Position numbers and translations under genes: made by a program. Of a DNA stretch of 64,000 bases, positions 1 through 11,813 are shown piece after piece (position 1 is the first letter of the stretch; each line of letters starts with the position of its first letter). Origin of the DNA: Amylostereum areolatum (lineage: Eukaryota; Basidiomycota; Agaricomycetes; Russulales; Stereaceae). The notes under the pieces are model-generated. The model made no database searches. It was given only the letters and a program-made list of their open reading frames with translations, and was not told the DNA's origin. The DNA lies in assembly GCA_012932865.1 (NCBI GenBank), contig SAXG01000035.1:1-64000 (forward strand). Direction: 5' to 3'.

Positions 1-1820
1 AGTGTAATCACAACTGGCGCCCAACGAACACTCATACAAACACTCACCTTAACATGAAGAATGTTGTCAACAGCATAATTCTCTCGCGTTCTTCCTAGTC
101 AAACCTGTTCTATCCGCGCCCCCCTCGGCCGCACGGGCGAACCATATAAATATCTTCGTGCGTCTCCTCCTTCTGTGCGTTCAACCTCATTTGTTTATGT
201 GATCTATGGGTGTCTCATAGGACAATGCTGGAGGAAGTGAAGGCCGTCGAGTGGTAGCGAATGCGCCGGCTCGGGAGCTATCGCCGCAAATCTTGTCATG
301 GGAGATCACCCATGCGGCTTAATAAGTTGGGCGTCCTCACTCCATTGTCAAGTTCAGGGAGCCGCCCATCGGCCGCCATCTCGGAACCACACAGCGCAAC
401 ATCACATACAGGCGCGCGGCGACGACACTACTCTCGTCGGTACGATGGAACATCATGATCAACTTAGTCCACGGGATTCTGTCTCATAGTACTTCTCTTC
501 AGACGGGATACACATTGTTGGTCGAAACCTGTCCTTGGACCAAACGGAAGAATCAATCTATGCGATAGTGTAAAGGCTGCTTGTATATTCTCCGTCGTCT
601 TTCACATCATCTACAACGCCAAGCAAATTTTTGCATCGTCGTCGCCCGGAGGTCTGCTGGAGAGACGGTGAGCGTGGTGGCGATGGCTGCGCAGAGATCC
701 TAGAATCAGTGTCTACCGCTGTGAGCCCGATTGCCTTCCACATCTATCAACATCTCTCCTTAGTCTCACTAATCTTCTTGCGTCCTTTGCTAGGATGGCG
801 ACGACATTGAGCCCCCTCCATCTCTGTTATCATCGACAGGAACTCCCAAGGTTCGTGCCGTCTGGGTCCTTTCTGTAACGAATCTGACGACGTGATATAA
901 AAGAACCATTTGGTACTAAGAGAGACGCTTCCCCTCATTCGGAAAAGACGGGCGGAAACGAAGACGCGCACGCGTGAAAGGCCGAACGCAGCACATGACG
1001 GTGGAGAGTATCCCCCTCGAAGTTGCCGTATGTTCATAGGCTCACGGCCTCACCGACCGATATTGTTAGTGGGTCTCTTTCTTCTCTATCAGTCTCTGTC
1101 CACATACCTCGCGCGCGCGCTGACGTCGTACGCTCGCATACCAATGATCTGCCATGTCGTCTCTCCGCTGGTGCTTCTGTTTCACTGTTGTCAGTAGACG
1201 TAACGCTGTCATTTGGAGTCTGCTTTCTGTACTTTGAGCGACGTGCTCCAACATTGAATATACCCTAATTCATCCGCGATGTCCTCGCACGGGGTTATCA
1301 CCGCAATCAAGGGAACTGCTATCATCTTTACCTGGCCTGCCTCCGAGTCCTAGACCGCGTAAGTCTCCAAAATAGGTACATGCGCGCCCTCCCGTACGTC
1401 CCGCGAGGTGACTTTGCGAAGACCCTTCGATTCATACCATGCACGGGCACCCGGATGGGGTCCGGAGGATGATCTCAAAGGTAGTACCTATGTAATCATG
1501 GTTCCACACATCGACCCGCAGGAGACAGGGCCATCCTGGGCCATCCGGCAAAAGCCGAGAGGCGTTGGGCGCGCTGCTTCTCTGGATCTCATCGACCATA
1601 ACACGCAAGCTCGCGCAACGCTCTCGCACTCCAGGAGACGTCGTCAGCTCTCCATACTCCTATGATCCCTACCCCGGGCTTCCCCTTTTCACGATGTCTC
1701 GTCGTGAGGTCGTGTTCTTAGAAAGGAAAGTCTTGCTCTTCAACGTTCGTTCACGGATCGCTGTCACTAACATCCCTTTCGTCCGTACAGTTACTGTACC
1801 TATATTGCACTACACAGAAT
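1..1820. other. Left edge, no intact gene recognised
   Basis: I see no coding region with coherent introns, start and recognisable motif here. The open frames are short, overlap on both strands and lack domain signatures. The only structured feature is a relic near 540-640 that recurs inverted near 60.5 kb, listed separately. The stretch could contain untranslated or decayed gene sequence. Confidence 0.5.
540..640 (+). pseudogene. Relic, copy A of a dispersed fragment
   Basis: About 90 bp matches, in inverted orientation, the minus strand around 60,515-60,615. Both can be read as the same peptide stretch, on the right containing residues like KAACIFSVIFHIL. The left copy has lost a base relative to the right copy and hits a stop codon there. 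It is probably a fragment of a duplicated gene of unknown function. Confidence 0.45.
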
Positions 1821-2769
1821 GGACTCAATATATATGCCTTTACATCTGTCTCCAACCCCCCGGTCTCAGGCTACGCCATCCATTACCCAGCTACATGGCA
1901 TCAAACGACTCCGTGTATTCACCAACATCGCGCGCTCGACCTATCGCATTCCATCGCGCTCGTCACGCGCTCCACCCTCACAACCTGCTTGACGCTTTAC
2001 TCATCTCGTCGCAGGAACTGCACGCAGCGAGTTTACACGCGTTCAGGACTACGGGGAAGAAGGATAAGAAGGTGCGCTCTCACAACGCGTCTGGTTTGTC
2101 CTCGCTGACGCGTCAGCTTTTTAGCCAAGCGAGCACAACAGCTCGAGCGTACGATATTGCGACTCCTGTGGCAAGGATCTTCCGAAGATCAAGCCTGCAC
2201 AGACACAGATTCCGGCAGACATGGGTGCAAGAGACAGTGCTTGAACGCGGACGAACACGGAGTGCCGAGGCCTCGTTCCTTAGTCCCGCACGTTGCATTC
2301 GATGGCTGGGCGCTGGTGCTAGTTCTGGTGCTTGCCACTGCTCGGCGAGCGTCCGTTTGATTCGGTCTCGGAGGAAGAACGACAGCCTGGTCATCATCAG
2401 CTAAGGGCCTCGAGTCCCAAACAACAGTGGTTGAAACGAAGACCGTCCGTCCGCTATGACCTGTTCCTGGCTTCTAAAATGCGGATGCGAGGAGGAGAAG
2501 GGGGAAGAAGGGGTTTGCGGTCTAACGGTTCTCTGGGTCGAATTGGAAGTGATGGGGCAAGTATCGGTGCTGTGGAGGGGGGCGATCCGTCCACACTCCT
2601 TTTGGACAGCGACATGTTTGGCCGTTCGAATATCCCCGGCCGGGGAGGAATAATTATACCTGGATATGATTCGCTTTCCGCTCCCCCCTTTTCACCCTGT
2701 TTGCGTGCCCGTGTCAGCGCGTCGTTTGATTCTGTTTGTACCCGTTCCGTGGCTTGTAGTTGTATTTGA
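1819..2769 (+). pseudogene. Possible decayed gene in the left inverted arm
   Basis: A plausible first exon starts at ATG 1,819 and reads residues such as HGIKRLRVFTNIARSTYRIP. Possible introns follow near 1,971-2,014 and 2,072-2,122, and a later piece contains a CDSCGKDLP-like stretch. The right arm (63,042-64,000, minus) carries the same pieces. Frames are broken at different places in the two arms: the right arm is open in one frame where the left needs two. I do not recognise the family. It could be a diverged gene, a gene relic, or non-coding sequence with fortuitous frames. Confidence 0.3.
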
Positions 2770-2960
2770 ATAAGTAGCGTTGGTGCCATCGTCTTTCACG
2801 CTTTACGCCCTCTCATTGCATAAGTAACTGTAAGAGAAGGAGAAAATGCGGGTCATCATATGATATTATGATATTGCAAGCCAACTATCGACACTGTCTC
2901 CCTATGATCAATAATTGAACCTTGTTATCGTCTTGAAATCCTCCAATCGACCGCGTACAA

Positions 2961-3395
2961 CTAGAGAAACGCAGTTACGCGGGCGTGTGAGCCTTCTCCA
3001 GATCCTTTCACAGGTTTGATCGAGGGCTTACCGGGGAAGGTTGCTTCCAGTTCACGTTTGATCACTGTATCCTCTGGCTCTTCAGGAGCCTGGGCAGGGA
3101 CGTAATCCTCCGTATGCACATACATCAGTTCGATGTTCAGGGGATCCTCACGGACGGCCACGAGAAACTTCGCGTCCGCACCGTCCCCAATGGGAGTGGA
3201 GGTGACCCGAACGATGTTCTCACCAAACTTCTTCGCCAGCACCTCGTTCAAGGGAACGAGGTAATAGACGACTGCGTCCTCGCTTCGTACATTGTCGAGA
3301 TCCCTATCAGGCATGGCTTGCATCGCCCAGACTCGCAGCAAACTCTCGCTGATCAGCCATCCGCGATAGAAGCTTTTTGACTGGGGTCCCGACAT
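2961..3395 (-). CDS. Uncharacterised 144-residue protein (left paralogue)
   Basis: This is a single open frame of 144 residues starting at an ATG preceded by GGATCATC, a context shared with its paralogue at 62,335. I do not recognise the family. No signal peptide or membrane segment is evident. The C-terminal third is charged and proline-containing, ending in a conserved KPVKGSGEGS motif followed by ARV. By eye, roughly 60 percent of residues match the right paralogue. Conserved blocks include the RGW-ISESLLR segment, PLN-VLAKKFG, NIVRV and FLVAVREDP. Both frames have stayed open despite DNA divergence, which favours real coding. The duplicated gene lies in inverted orientation at the two ends of the window. 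Confidence 0.6.
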   Translation of the reverse strand: MSGPQSKSFYRGWLISESLLRVWAMQAMPDRDLDNVRSEDAVVYYLVPLNEVLAKKFGENIVRVTSTPIGDGADAKFLVAVREDPLNIELMYVHTEDYVPAQAPEEPEDTVIKRELEATFPGKPSIKPVKGSGEGSHARVTAFL

Positions 3396-3528
3396 GATGA
3401 TCCTGAATATCCAGTACTCAGTGGGAACCGAGACGAGAGAGGAGCTGAGGGATATGAAATTTTGTTCTTACTAGTATATGACAGTACGTTAGTTGCGAGT
3501 ACGTTGAGATTTCGACTCGAAGTCACGG

Positions 3529-3562
3529 TGTGAGTGTGAGTGGGTGAGTGGGTGAGTGGGTG
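3529..3562. repeat. GTGAGTGG-type microsatellite
   Basis: This is a short tandem run of GTGAG/TGGGTGAG units. A degenerate counterpart (CACCCACTCACCCACTCA) lies in the right arm near 62,200-62,220, so the repeat predates the inverted duplication. Confidence 0.7.
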
Positions 3563-3749
3563 GCTCGTTTGAATGACTGTCATACTCATCGTGGTGGGGG
3601 CGAGGACGGCCCCGTGGCGCTCGGCTGGATATGGATTTGCTGTTCGTCGAGACAGTTGAGGCGAAGTTCGCGTTGAGCACGAGTCACCGTCACTTACGTG
3701 AATTGGACTGATGGAGTCCACCTTTGACTGCGCCACCGTCGAGCATTGT

Positions 3750-6700
3750 GTGTATTTATTATCACGATCACAAATGGATAAGCACGATCGAAGCGCGATA
3801 CAACTCTAGGTAGCAGACGGCAGATGAGAGTCGTCCGAACTACTTACAGACATCGAGGGTTTGTATTCCGTGTATTGCGCACGACGGACACCAATTTACG
3901 GGTGCGCGTTTCCAGGGATACACATGCCACCCACCATACTCGTCCTCACCTGAAGAGGGTCGTATTTTCGGAACTACAAAAAAGGCGAGACAACGAACGT
4001 GGATAGAACGTAGTGGGGGTGTTTCGTTCATGTACGGCCTGCCTCGCTGGAGCCACGTTGTCGCTTGGCAATCGCTTTGTAGAACATCGGCTATGTGCTA
4101 TGTGATGTTTTGACAGGCATTGTCTCGAGGCAGTGGGTACAGCCTGTAGGGCGGCGACGGCGACAACTGTCGGCGATGGGGACGGTTTGGATGATGGTTA
4201 TAGAACCGAAACGCAGGCTGTCATAGTGGGTTTATGGAGGTTGACGACGGATAGGATCGCAACGCCAGTGTTTCTCCGGTACACTCACTGCATATAATGA
4301 AGACAAGGTTCGCAGGACAGGGCTGGGACGACGTACCTTGACGTGGTCCATTTGGAATCCATGACAGTCACTAACGGTTTTACGGTAGTCGATGGTTCGG
4401 CAAATACAGGTGACCAGTCGGTGACCAGCCATGGAGAGCATGGGCTAGCGAAGAAATTCCTCCGGGCCGTCCATTTTGGCAGGAAGGGCATTCGTCCAAA
4501 GGGCAAGTCTGAGGCTAGAGTCTAGACACGGAAGAAGCTAAGGAAGAACGAGCTAAAAAACTTGTGTTCATGTCGGGTCAAACATACGTTGACAAGGTAG
4601 GTGTCGTGCCCAAGCGTAATTCGATTACTTCACTACTTCCCTGCTACACGAGGTGCATAGGCTCCGATTGTCGAGGAGCTTGCCGAGTGGAATAGGGACA
4701 TGTAGCTGTAAGTGTCCTGGACCTAGGAACATGTCAGGCGGAATAAACTCACCAGAAGGGGTACATACGTACACCTGGATCACGGATCGTCAACTGTTCG
4801 ATACCGTGGACATACGGTTCTAGAGTTTTTGATGCTCGTCCCAATCCTCGACATCGAAGGCGGGAATGGAGAGAAGCCATTCTCGGTTCATTGGTTGACA
4901 TCGCGCTGCATTGTTCCATACTTGCGGCCAAGGGTTTGCGCTGTCGGCAGTCCTACTTTGCGACGTCATCCAAGCCCAACGGTCCTAGTGAGATACAAGC
5001 AGGGTGAAAATGCCTAAGAGCCATGAAGAAAGCGACGTGTTTCGCTATACGAGGGACTAAAAGGTACGAGCCGCTCCCGACAAGAGATGCAGGCGCTTGC
5101 GGTGAACTTTTTTTTGATTCTCGTCCTACGCAATCCTAGGCTTTAAGCACCACGGCCTGTACTACGAAGCAACACGCGATGTTTTGGATTTGGCACGACT
5201 GGTACAAGCCAATATCGCCGCCAGACTCGCACTATCAAGAAGTTCGGTAAGCATCGCCTTAGATAGCACACATACGAGATGAAGCACCTTCGTCTTTCGC
5301 CTCTGGCTACGCCGCGAGGGATGCTATCATTTCGGCCGGGGTTGGCGGCCGAAATCAGTCCAATTGGGCTAGTCTTCACCAGGATGATTAGCGAGTGTGC
5401 GCTCTGGTCCCGGCGTTAACAGCCTCTCCAAAAGTCTGAAGGCGTCGGTTGGATGCCAAAGCTGGGCTGTCGATGCAGGTTCTGAAGCCCACAATATGAG
5501 ATAAATTACGGTCCAGGTCGGAATGGATAAAGACGAACCATCCACAAATACGATCCTGTACTCTAGATCATTGTTGCACTTGTCGCGCCCGGAAGGCTTC
5601 GACTTGCAAGTTGGGTTCGAAATTCAGAACGGTTGAGGGACGTATGGCTGGTGTCGTCGTTGTGAATGATGGCAGGGTTCGAACAATCGACATCTATAAG
5701 GGGAAGTGCGCGTAAGATCGCGGGCCATGTACGCAGAGAAGCTCCATACCCATGGACTGCAATCCAGGGAGGAGACCGCGAGAAGAAAGGATGGTGGAAC
5801 TGAACAGACATGACATCCTGACGTAGAAGCTCAAAAGCCGACGGACCTCTGGCACACATTCCACCGTTCCTAGTTCCGTCGTTACCCCCACTTGCTCCTG
5901 GAGTGACGACCGTCGAATGCACACGTCCATTGCGACACGGCGGCTTGGAACGACGAGAATAGTGCGTATGATCCACACGACGGCCTCTCATTGAGTCGAT
6001 GTCGGCATGCGCTACTCAGGATGATCAGCGTCGCACACGGGATACCCTGAGAAAAAAAGCATACAGTTATTTAAAGTGTACAATACACAAAGCATTGAGC
6101 AAATCCATTTTGAAGATTTGCCCAAAAGAGCGCTAAGAGAGCCCAGGACCTAGCAGGACCGTGCAAAGCGCCATGCAGCCACCGAGGCGTCGATGCTCTT
6201 CCGCGCGGGCGTCTTCGAGTTCCTGTGCAACCGCAAGCAAGAGAATTTTCAGCAGGTGCGAAGGAGTCCGATGACGCTGCCCAAGAGATAATCGAGGTTC
6301 ACGGGGAAGGCAAGGGAATCTGCATGTTGTAGGTGTGAGTACTAAGTGGGATGGCAAGGGACCGCCTTTCGATTTTCGACCCGAGTACATTAGGTAATCA
6401 GGTCCTTAATTCACACGCCACCCGCCGCCACAGGCGCGTTTTCAGTCCTACTCCGCTATCCCTCCATTCCAGTATTCGCACGCGCTCGACAATGAGTTCA
6501 ATGGAGAAGATTGTCTACACCAACGAACACGAGCCAATCAGATTCTACCTAAGTACCAACTCCTCTGGGCCGTGTTGTAAGGACCCTGGGGCCCGGACAC
6601 GGCCGCGAGCCCTCAAGCGCCCTCCTGCATCATCCCATCAGCGCCATCGGTGTTGCATCGGTTAACGCTTGAATCGCGACTACTTGGGACGCTTCTCATT

Positions 6701-6840
6701 CCCGTACTAGTTGCAACCTTTTCCGTGCAGATCAACGGTGCGTTACACTCAGAAGTATGACCTTCGACGCGAAGTTTGACCAGGAAGTTTAACCAGACTT
6801 CGCCAGCAGATCACCCACAGTCGTAGCGCCGCGCGTGGCC
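3750..6840. other. 3.1 kb with no intact gene
   Basis: Frames on both strands are short and interrupted, and I found no convincing exon chain. This block has no counterpart between the small gene and the P450 relic in the right arm. It was therefore either inserted on the left or deleted on the right. The only hint of a known domain is a short exon-like piece at 6,491. Confidence 0.45.
6491..6560 (+). other. Possible first exon or relic of a BRCT-like gene
   Basis: An ATG-initiated stretch reads MEKIVYTNEHEPIRFYLS and then meets a GTACC donor-like site. The pattern of an acidic residue, P-I-R-F-Y resembles the start of fungal BRCT-domain proteins, but no continuation was found before the CVNH gene. 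It is probably a truncated remnant; a chance similarity is possible. Confidence 0.2.
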
Positions 6841-8814
6841 ATGGCTTTCACACTGACTTCCAGGTCTATTTCCCTTCACGACACCATCCTGTCCGCCGAA
6901 TGCCGCACTCGCGACGGAAAATGGAAAATCTCCTACCTTGATCTCAACCAATACCTCAGTAACAGAAACGGGTCTTTCAAGCTGCACGGCACCAACTACT
7001 TCCACACAGCAGAATCCGTATCCCTGGACGGTCACACTCTCCGTGCATCTCTACGCAGGATCGACGGCGAGTACGGCGAGGCCTTGCTCGACCTCACGCT
7101 CTGTGTCGACAACGTCGATGGCACCCTGCGATTCAAAAAACCGTGAGTGACGCCGGCGGCATGGCACAAGCGCACTGTGTTTCCCGATGTTGTGATTATA
7201 TTGATGTGCTGATCCCATTCGCAGGAGCGAGCACCTTCTTTCGTCATGCTCTGGATTCGCCCTCAAGGGTTCCGTGCTTGAGGCCCTCTGCCTCGGTATA
7301 GATGGCAAGATGCATTCCTCCTCGATCGATCTCAACGAGTGTTATTCGAACGACGACGGCGAGTTCTTCGCCGGCGCGACGAATTTCCTGCGCACGTCGC
7401 GGAAACTGGCGTTGCGTGTGACGGACGACGGTTTGCTTCTGAGCGGCGAGTTAAGAACTCGTGCTGCGGAGTGGAAAGAGGCAGAGACCAACCTTTCCCT
7501 ACGCATTGCGAACCAGGGCGGGCTGGGGAAGTTGGTCTTCATAGACGAGTGGGTTTGTTCCAAGCAGTGAACCCGCTCTCTGAAAACTGACTCGTTTTTA
7601 CCACCCAGCGATGTCTGGACAGATGAAGAGCATTCCTTGACGAGATTCTTCGAGCTCGTGCCTTGCGTCGATTATGCTATCGAAAATGTGTACGCTAAAA
7701 GAGACGAGGTTCGTGCTCTTTCTGGGCTCCGTTATGATCATGTTCCTCATATGCGGGTGTCTATAGGAAGACGCGCGCCGTATACTCGAGTATTGTGCGA
7801 GCTCCCCGGCGGTCGCGGTTAGCTTCATCCTTAGCGCTAGCTCCGGAGGGCCCGTTGCCGTATCTATTTGCGCCGGTCTCACGCACCACATTTCCATCCT
7901 CTCTGACACACCAGTCGACGATCCAGAGCTCAGACTCCAGTTCGAGCAGGCTGTCATCGGGCGCTACCTCTACTCCACCTTCAAAACTCTACTTTCCGCG
8001 GGCGCGGCGGCGGCCATCGCCAACACCGTCTCGTCGCTCTCTCATGAAGAGTTCGAGATTGCATGTGGGAAAGTCGCGGCGGCGTTGGCGCAGCGGCTAT
8101 CGATATCTACGTCATCGTTGGCCGGCTTGAAGACGTATCTGTTCATGATGAAGTGTGTATTTACTCGTTTCGATTTCGTTCAATATGATTCTAATCGGAT
8201 CTGAACAGAGTAGCGGAGTCCCTGGTGAGAGGCGACATCCGCCACGAGTGGAAAGCATCTATGAAGAAGGTCAGAACGCTGTTGGGCTCTGGCGCTGCTA
8301 AAGTGAGTTTCGCGCCGACTCGACCTGTCCCAAGCAAAGGCGCTCACAAAACCTCGTGTTGTCTTTGCAGAGTCGACCTGCGACACAGACGACTTCCATC
8401 CCGCCTCCTGTCGTCGTTCCCTCGCCTACGCCTACATCATCATCCAAGATTTCCCCTCCACCGCCATACGCGCCCGGAAGTGTAGGCTTGGAACGGAACG
8501 CGTCCGAAAAATCGACTTCAAGCTCGAAGGCAAAGCCAGATTCGCGCTCGACCTCACGTAGCGACAGCAGCTCGTCCACATCCTCTCCTGCATTTACCTC
8601 CTGGCGCGCACGGCACGATGGCCTTTCCGCGCCGTCGAACACCACAACGACCATCTCGCCCCTTGTCATGTCTCCTGGCGCGCGGATCCAGGCGACGCCG
8701 CCTGAAAATACGGCACAGCAGCAAATGACCGAAAAGCATACGACTTCGCTCGTCTTCGGGGGGGCGATGAGTGAAGGGGGTCAGGCGCATTCTTCCTACT
8801 CATCCTATTCATGA
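6841..8814 (+). CDS. Two-domain cyanovirin-N homology (CVNH) protein
   Basis: Six exons fit: 6,841-7,142, 7,225-7,548, 7,609-7,708, 7,767-8,152, 8,209-8,302 and 8,371-8,814. All junctions are GT-AG and the total gives 549 residues. Residues 1-100 form one CVNH module (AECRTRDGKW, then LDLNQYLSNRNGSF). Residues about 103-210 form a second (EALCLGIDGK, then IDLNECYSNDDGEF). CVNH domains in other proteins bind glycans, often mannose-rich; binding here is inferred. Residues about 240-400 form an alpha-helical, alanine-rich segment I do not recognise. The last 150 residues are rich in Ser, Pro and Thr and probably disordered. There is no signal peptide, so the protein is likely intracellular. Confidence 0.85.
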
Positions 8815-9309
8815 AGGATCATTTGATGAAGTTGCGTGGCCGACACGCGGTGGTGCGGAAAAGATGTTCATGGGTTTCCTTCCCCTTGCCCTGTACTGTC
8901 ATGGTACTGTTGATGATTTCGAGCAATATGCTGAATTGGGACTCTATCTTTCTAGCCCTTCGATTCTTCGATTTTGTAGTGCACCAAGTCTGTGGACTTC
9001 TCCCAATACACCCAGTTCTCCCTTCGGTCTGAAAATCTGACTTTCGTGGCGGCGCCATGTAGTGTGTGGGGAAACACTGAAGCAGGTGCGACTCCTGTAT
9101 TTTTATCGTGGTCCCGCAGATACGTACTTACCTCTCCTTCAGGGAACTTCCATTTCATCCGCTATCACCTGCCGCTGCTTCTATCGTATGCGCGAATAGA
9201 TCAATTCAACAACGGCAGCGCGTGCTCTCACGACACATCTACATAGAGCCAAGCGGTACGTCATGACTGTCACACCAAAGTTACCTTCGGTACATTGCGG
9301 TCTGGGATG

Positions 9310-9315
9310 TATATA
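9310..9315 (+). promoter_or_regulatory. TATA box of P450 no. 1
   Basis: TATATA lies 54 bp upstream of the chosen ATG at 9,369, a suitable distance for a short 5' leader. Confidence 0.5.
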
Positions 9316-9368
9316 TGATTGCTTGGGTGCTTCTGCTATCATAAGCATCCTACCCGGAAACCCTCAGG

Positions 9369-11511
9369 ATGGAGTTTCAGCCCTCGAATATTCAAGCTCT
9401 CACTTTTGCCCTCTGTGTCATCGGCACCTGGGTATGGTTTTCCTGGACTCGCAACAGAAGACCGCGTCTTCCGTATCCCCCAGGCCCCAAACCGATACCA
9501 TTTCTGGGCAACGTTTTTGACGTGCCATCGTCGGAAGGTGCGTCTTATCGTACCGCGGTATTGAATGATGCATGACTTTATTGCCTCTCCCATATCTGCA
9601 ACATCCGTGTATAGAGTGGCTCACTTTGACGGCATGGGGAAAGAAGCACGGTGCGTACTTGTACTCGTCGAGATTGATGTGTGACTTATCTGAGCGATTA
9701 TCGGGCAGGTCCTCTAGTCATGGTCAATGTGTTTGGAAAGAAGACGTGCATCATCAACAGTGCGGAAGTTGCGTCAGAGCTCCTTGCTTCCGGTGGGCGC
9801 GCGAAGAAATACTCTGAGCGACCAAATTTTGTCATGGTCAAAGAGCTGTACGTATTCCACGAGATTGAATCACTCAGGTATGCGAAGGTGTATGTTCAAC
9901 TAGCACGTCGTTTAGCATGGGTTGGGACTTCAACCTGGGCTTCATGAATTTATCAAATCCCACATATCTGGAGCATCGTCAGAATTTTGTTCAAGCCCTC
10001 AGCCCGAAGAATTCAGATGCGTATATGCCTATCCAGACGGTATGCGTCTGTCTCTTACTCGTTCCCGCGTCGTACCTAACAGCCTGAGTACTTGTAGCAC
10101 GAGACCATTCTCCTCTTGCAGCGATTGCTTGAGAGTCCTGCGAGGTTCGAGGAGCACATTAAAAGGTTAGCCCATTTTCTCTGAAACCTACCTGGATGCA
10201 CGTAAGTGACGTTGTTAAAGTTCCATTGGCTCGGTTATGATGCGGACGGGCGAGTTTCTACGATATACTGATTGAGTATGGCGTTCTGACTCTCGTTTCT
10301 CTACGTCCAGCATTCGGTTACCAGCCCACAGAGAATGACCCGCTAGTGAGAATCGCAGAAGAAGCGATGCATGTCATGGTGAAAGCTGGGCGTCCGGGCG
10401 CGCATCTGGTTGACGTCCTTCCTATCCTCAAATACGTCCCCGAGTGGTTCCCTGGCGCCCAATTCAAGCGCGTAGCACGTGAAGGATATAAACTCGCGCA
10501 GGAGCTGCAAAACGGCGCATGGTCATGGGCCACGGATCAGTATGAAAAGGGCACGGCGAAGGAAAGCGTGTTCACGTTCTTGATGGACAAGGTCGCACGA
10601 GGAGCAGATGTTAAGCGTGTCAAGGAAGATTGCGCCCTGCTTTATGCCAGTACGTCGCGCTCTTTCATGACCGTAGCTGTGAGTACTCTGCTAAGCCATA
10701 TTTTCGCTACTAGCGGGCACGGATACGATTGCATCATCCGTTCTGACGTTCGTCCTCGCTATGTTGCATGCCCCCGAAGTGCAGAGACGGGCGCAAGAGG
10801 AGCTGGACCGCGTCACAGGCAAAGGCCGCCTTCCCACCTTTGAGGACCGTGCAGACTTGCCATACATCACTGCCATTGCAAAGGAGTCGCTTCGTTGGGA
10901 ATCAGTTACACCGCTCGGTCTTCCGCACGCATTGAAGGAGGACGACGTACGTTGACAAGCGCTTTTACCCTGAGGATATCTGACCCGGCGACTTAATTAT
11001 AGATATACGCTGGTTATTTCATCCCTGCTGGTACAACTGTCCTAGCTAATCAGTGGGCCATGGTAAGTCGCCGCTCTATTATTCGTAGCAAACTTATATT
11101 GGATGTGCCCATGGCCGCATCAGTCGCACAATGAGTCCGTCTATCCGGATCCGATGTCATTCAAACCGGAACGTTTCCTGCACGGTGAAAAGGCCCGTGA
11201 GCCCAACACGATTGCGTTTGGCTGGGGAAGACGCATATGCCCAGGGAGGTTCCTCGCCGAAAATAGGTGTGCATCTGACCTGTCTCTCTGAGTCGAAATC
11301 AGACGAATGATCGTCTACCTGCTTCAATAGCCTCTGGCTGTGCATCGCGACGATACTGGCGTGCTTCGATATCCAGTGTGTTGATGGCATCGTCCCCCCT
11401 CGCAAGTACACGAGCGGTTTGTCGTGCAAAGCCTACTCGTTTCCTTGTCGCTTCACGCCTCGATGCGGAAGTTCCGAACTGGTTCAAAACGCGATAGCCG
11501 CCCTAGGATAA
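9369..11511 (+). CDS. Cytochrome P450 monooxygenase no. 1
   Basis: Eleven exons give an intact 506-residue protein: 9,369-9,537, 9,615-9,650, 9,709-9,847, 9,916-10,039, 10,098-10,165, 10,221-10,249, 10,311-10,649, 10,714-10,946, 11,003-11,062, 11,124-11,266 and 11,331-11,511. An N-terminal membrane anchor is followed by the proline hinge LPYPPGPKP. The I-helix carries ATGTDT, the K-helix ESLRW, and the haem loop FGWGRRICPGRF with the Cys ligand. It resembles the O-methylsterigmatocystin-oxidoreductase-like P450s that are expanded in Agaricomycetes. It should act at the ER with a P450 reductase; the substrate is unknown. Intron 6 appears to use a GC donor (see findings). A paralogue lies beyond the retrotransposon nest at 34.6-36.7 kb. 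Confidence 0.9.
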
Positions 11512-11808
11512 GATATAGCTGAATTGACGTCGTTATGAATATCCAGGACTCGGACGTTTGCGCCTCAGTTGTCATTGCACGTTTCTCGATCTCGGTAACT
11601 GGGGTTCTGAAGTGCGCGGAATCGCTAAGCACTATAAGTGGACGGTGGTGCGACATTGCGGCACCAGGAATACAGGCTACGGAAGTCATCAGCTTTGCAT
11701 CAATACGGAAACGGCACCTGCGTCGATGACATTCTTGCTGGATTATATTGTGTGCGACAATCGCGACTTATCAGCGGATGCACATTCTTATTCCAGTGAC
11801 ACACGCGG
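11512..11808. other. Short intergenic stretch between P450 no. 1 and the copia element
   Basis: Nothing is recognised. It presumably holds the 3' end of the P450 transcript and the flank into which the copia element inserted. Confidence 0.5.
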
Positions 11809-11813
11809 TGTTC

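Larger units (their letters stand above)
1821..3650. repeat. Left arm of a large inverted duplication
   Basis: Read on the plus strand from 1,821, this stretch matches the reverse complement of the window read back from 64,000 to about 62,110. Matching landmarks, in order, are: the GGACTCAATATATATGCC start, the block around 2,240-2,560, the small gene at 2,961-3,395, and the GTGAGTGG-rich stretch near 3,540. The arms are clearly diverged, with indels and many substitutions, so the duplication is not recent. The right arm runs off the window end, so the full repeat may be longer. Confidence 0.8.

Noticed and set aside
1565..2404. 279-codon open frame on the plus strand
   Set aside because: It overlaps frames on both strands, lacks motifs, and the matching right arm is not open in the same way. 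Only part of it fits a possible spliced relic.
4540..4700. Peptide KKLVFMSGQTYVDK resembling an OGDH C-terminal piece
   Set aside because: Only one short block matches loosely. No neighbouring exons fit, and the real E1 gene at 54 kb is not closely similar there.
5655..5690. GGGTTCGAAC resembling a tRNA T-loop
   Set aside because: No acceptor stem, A box or anticodon arm could be fitted on either strand; no tRNA gene was found in the window.
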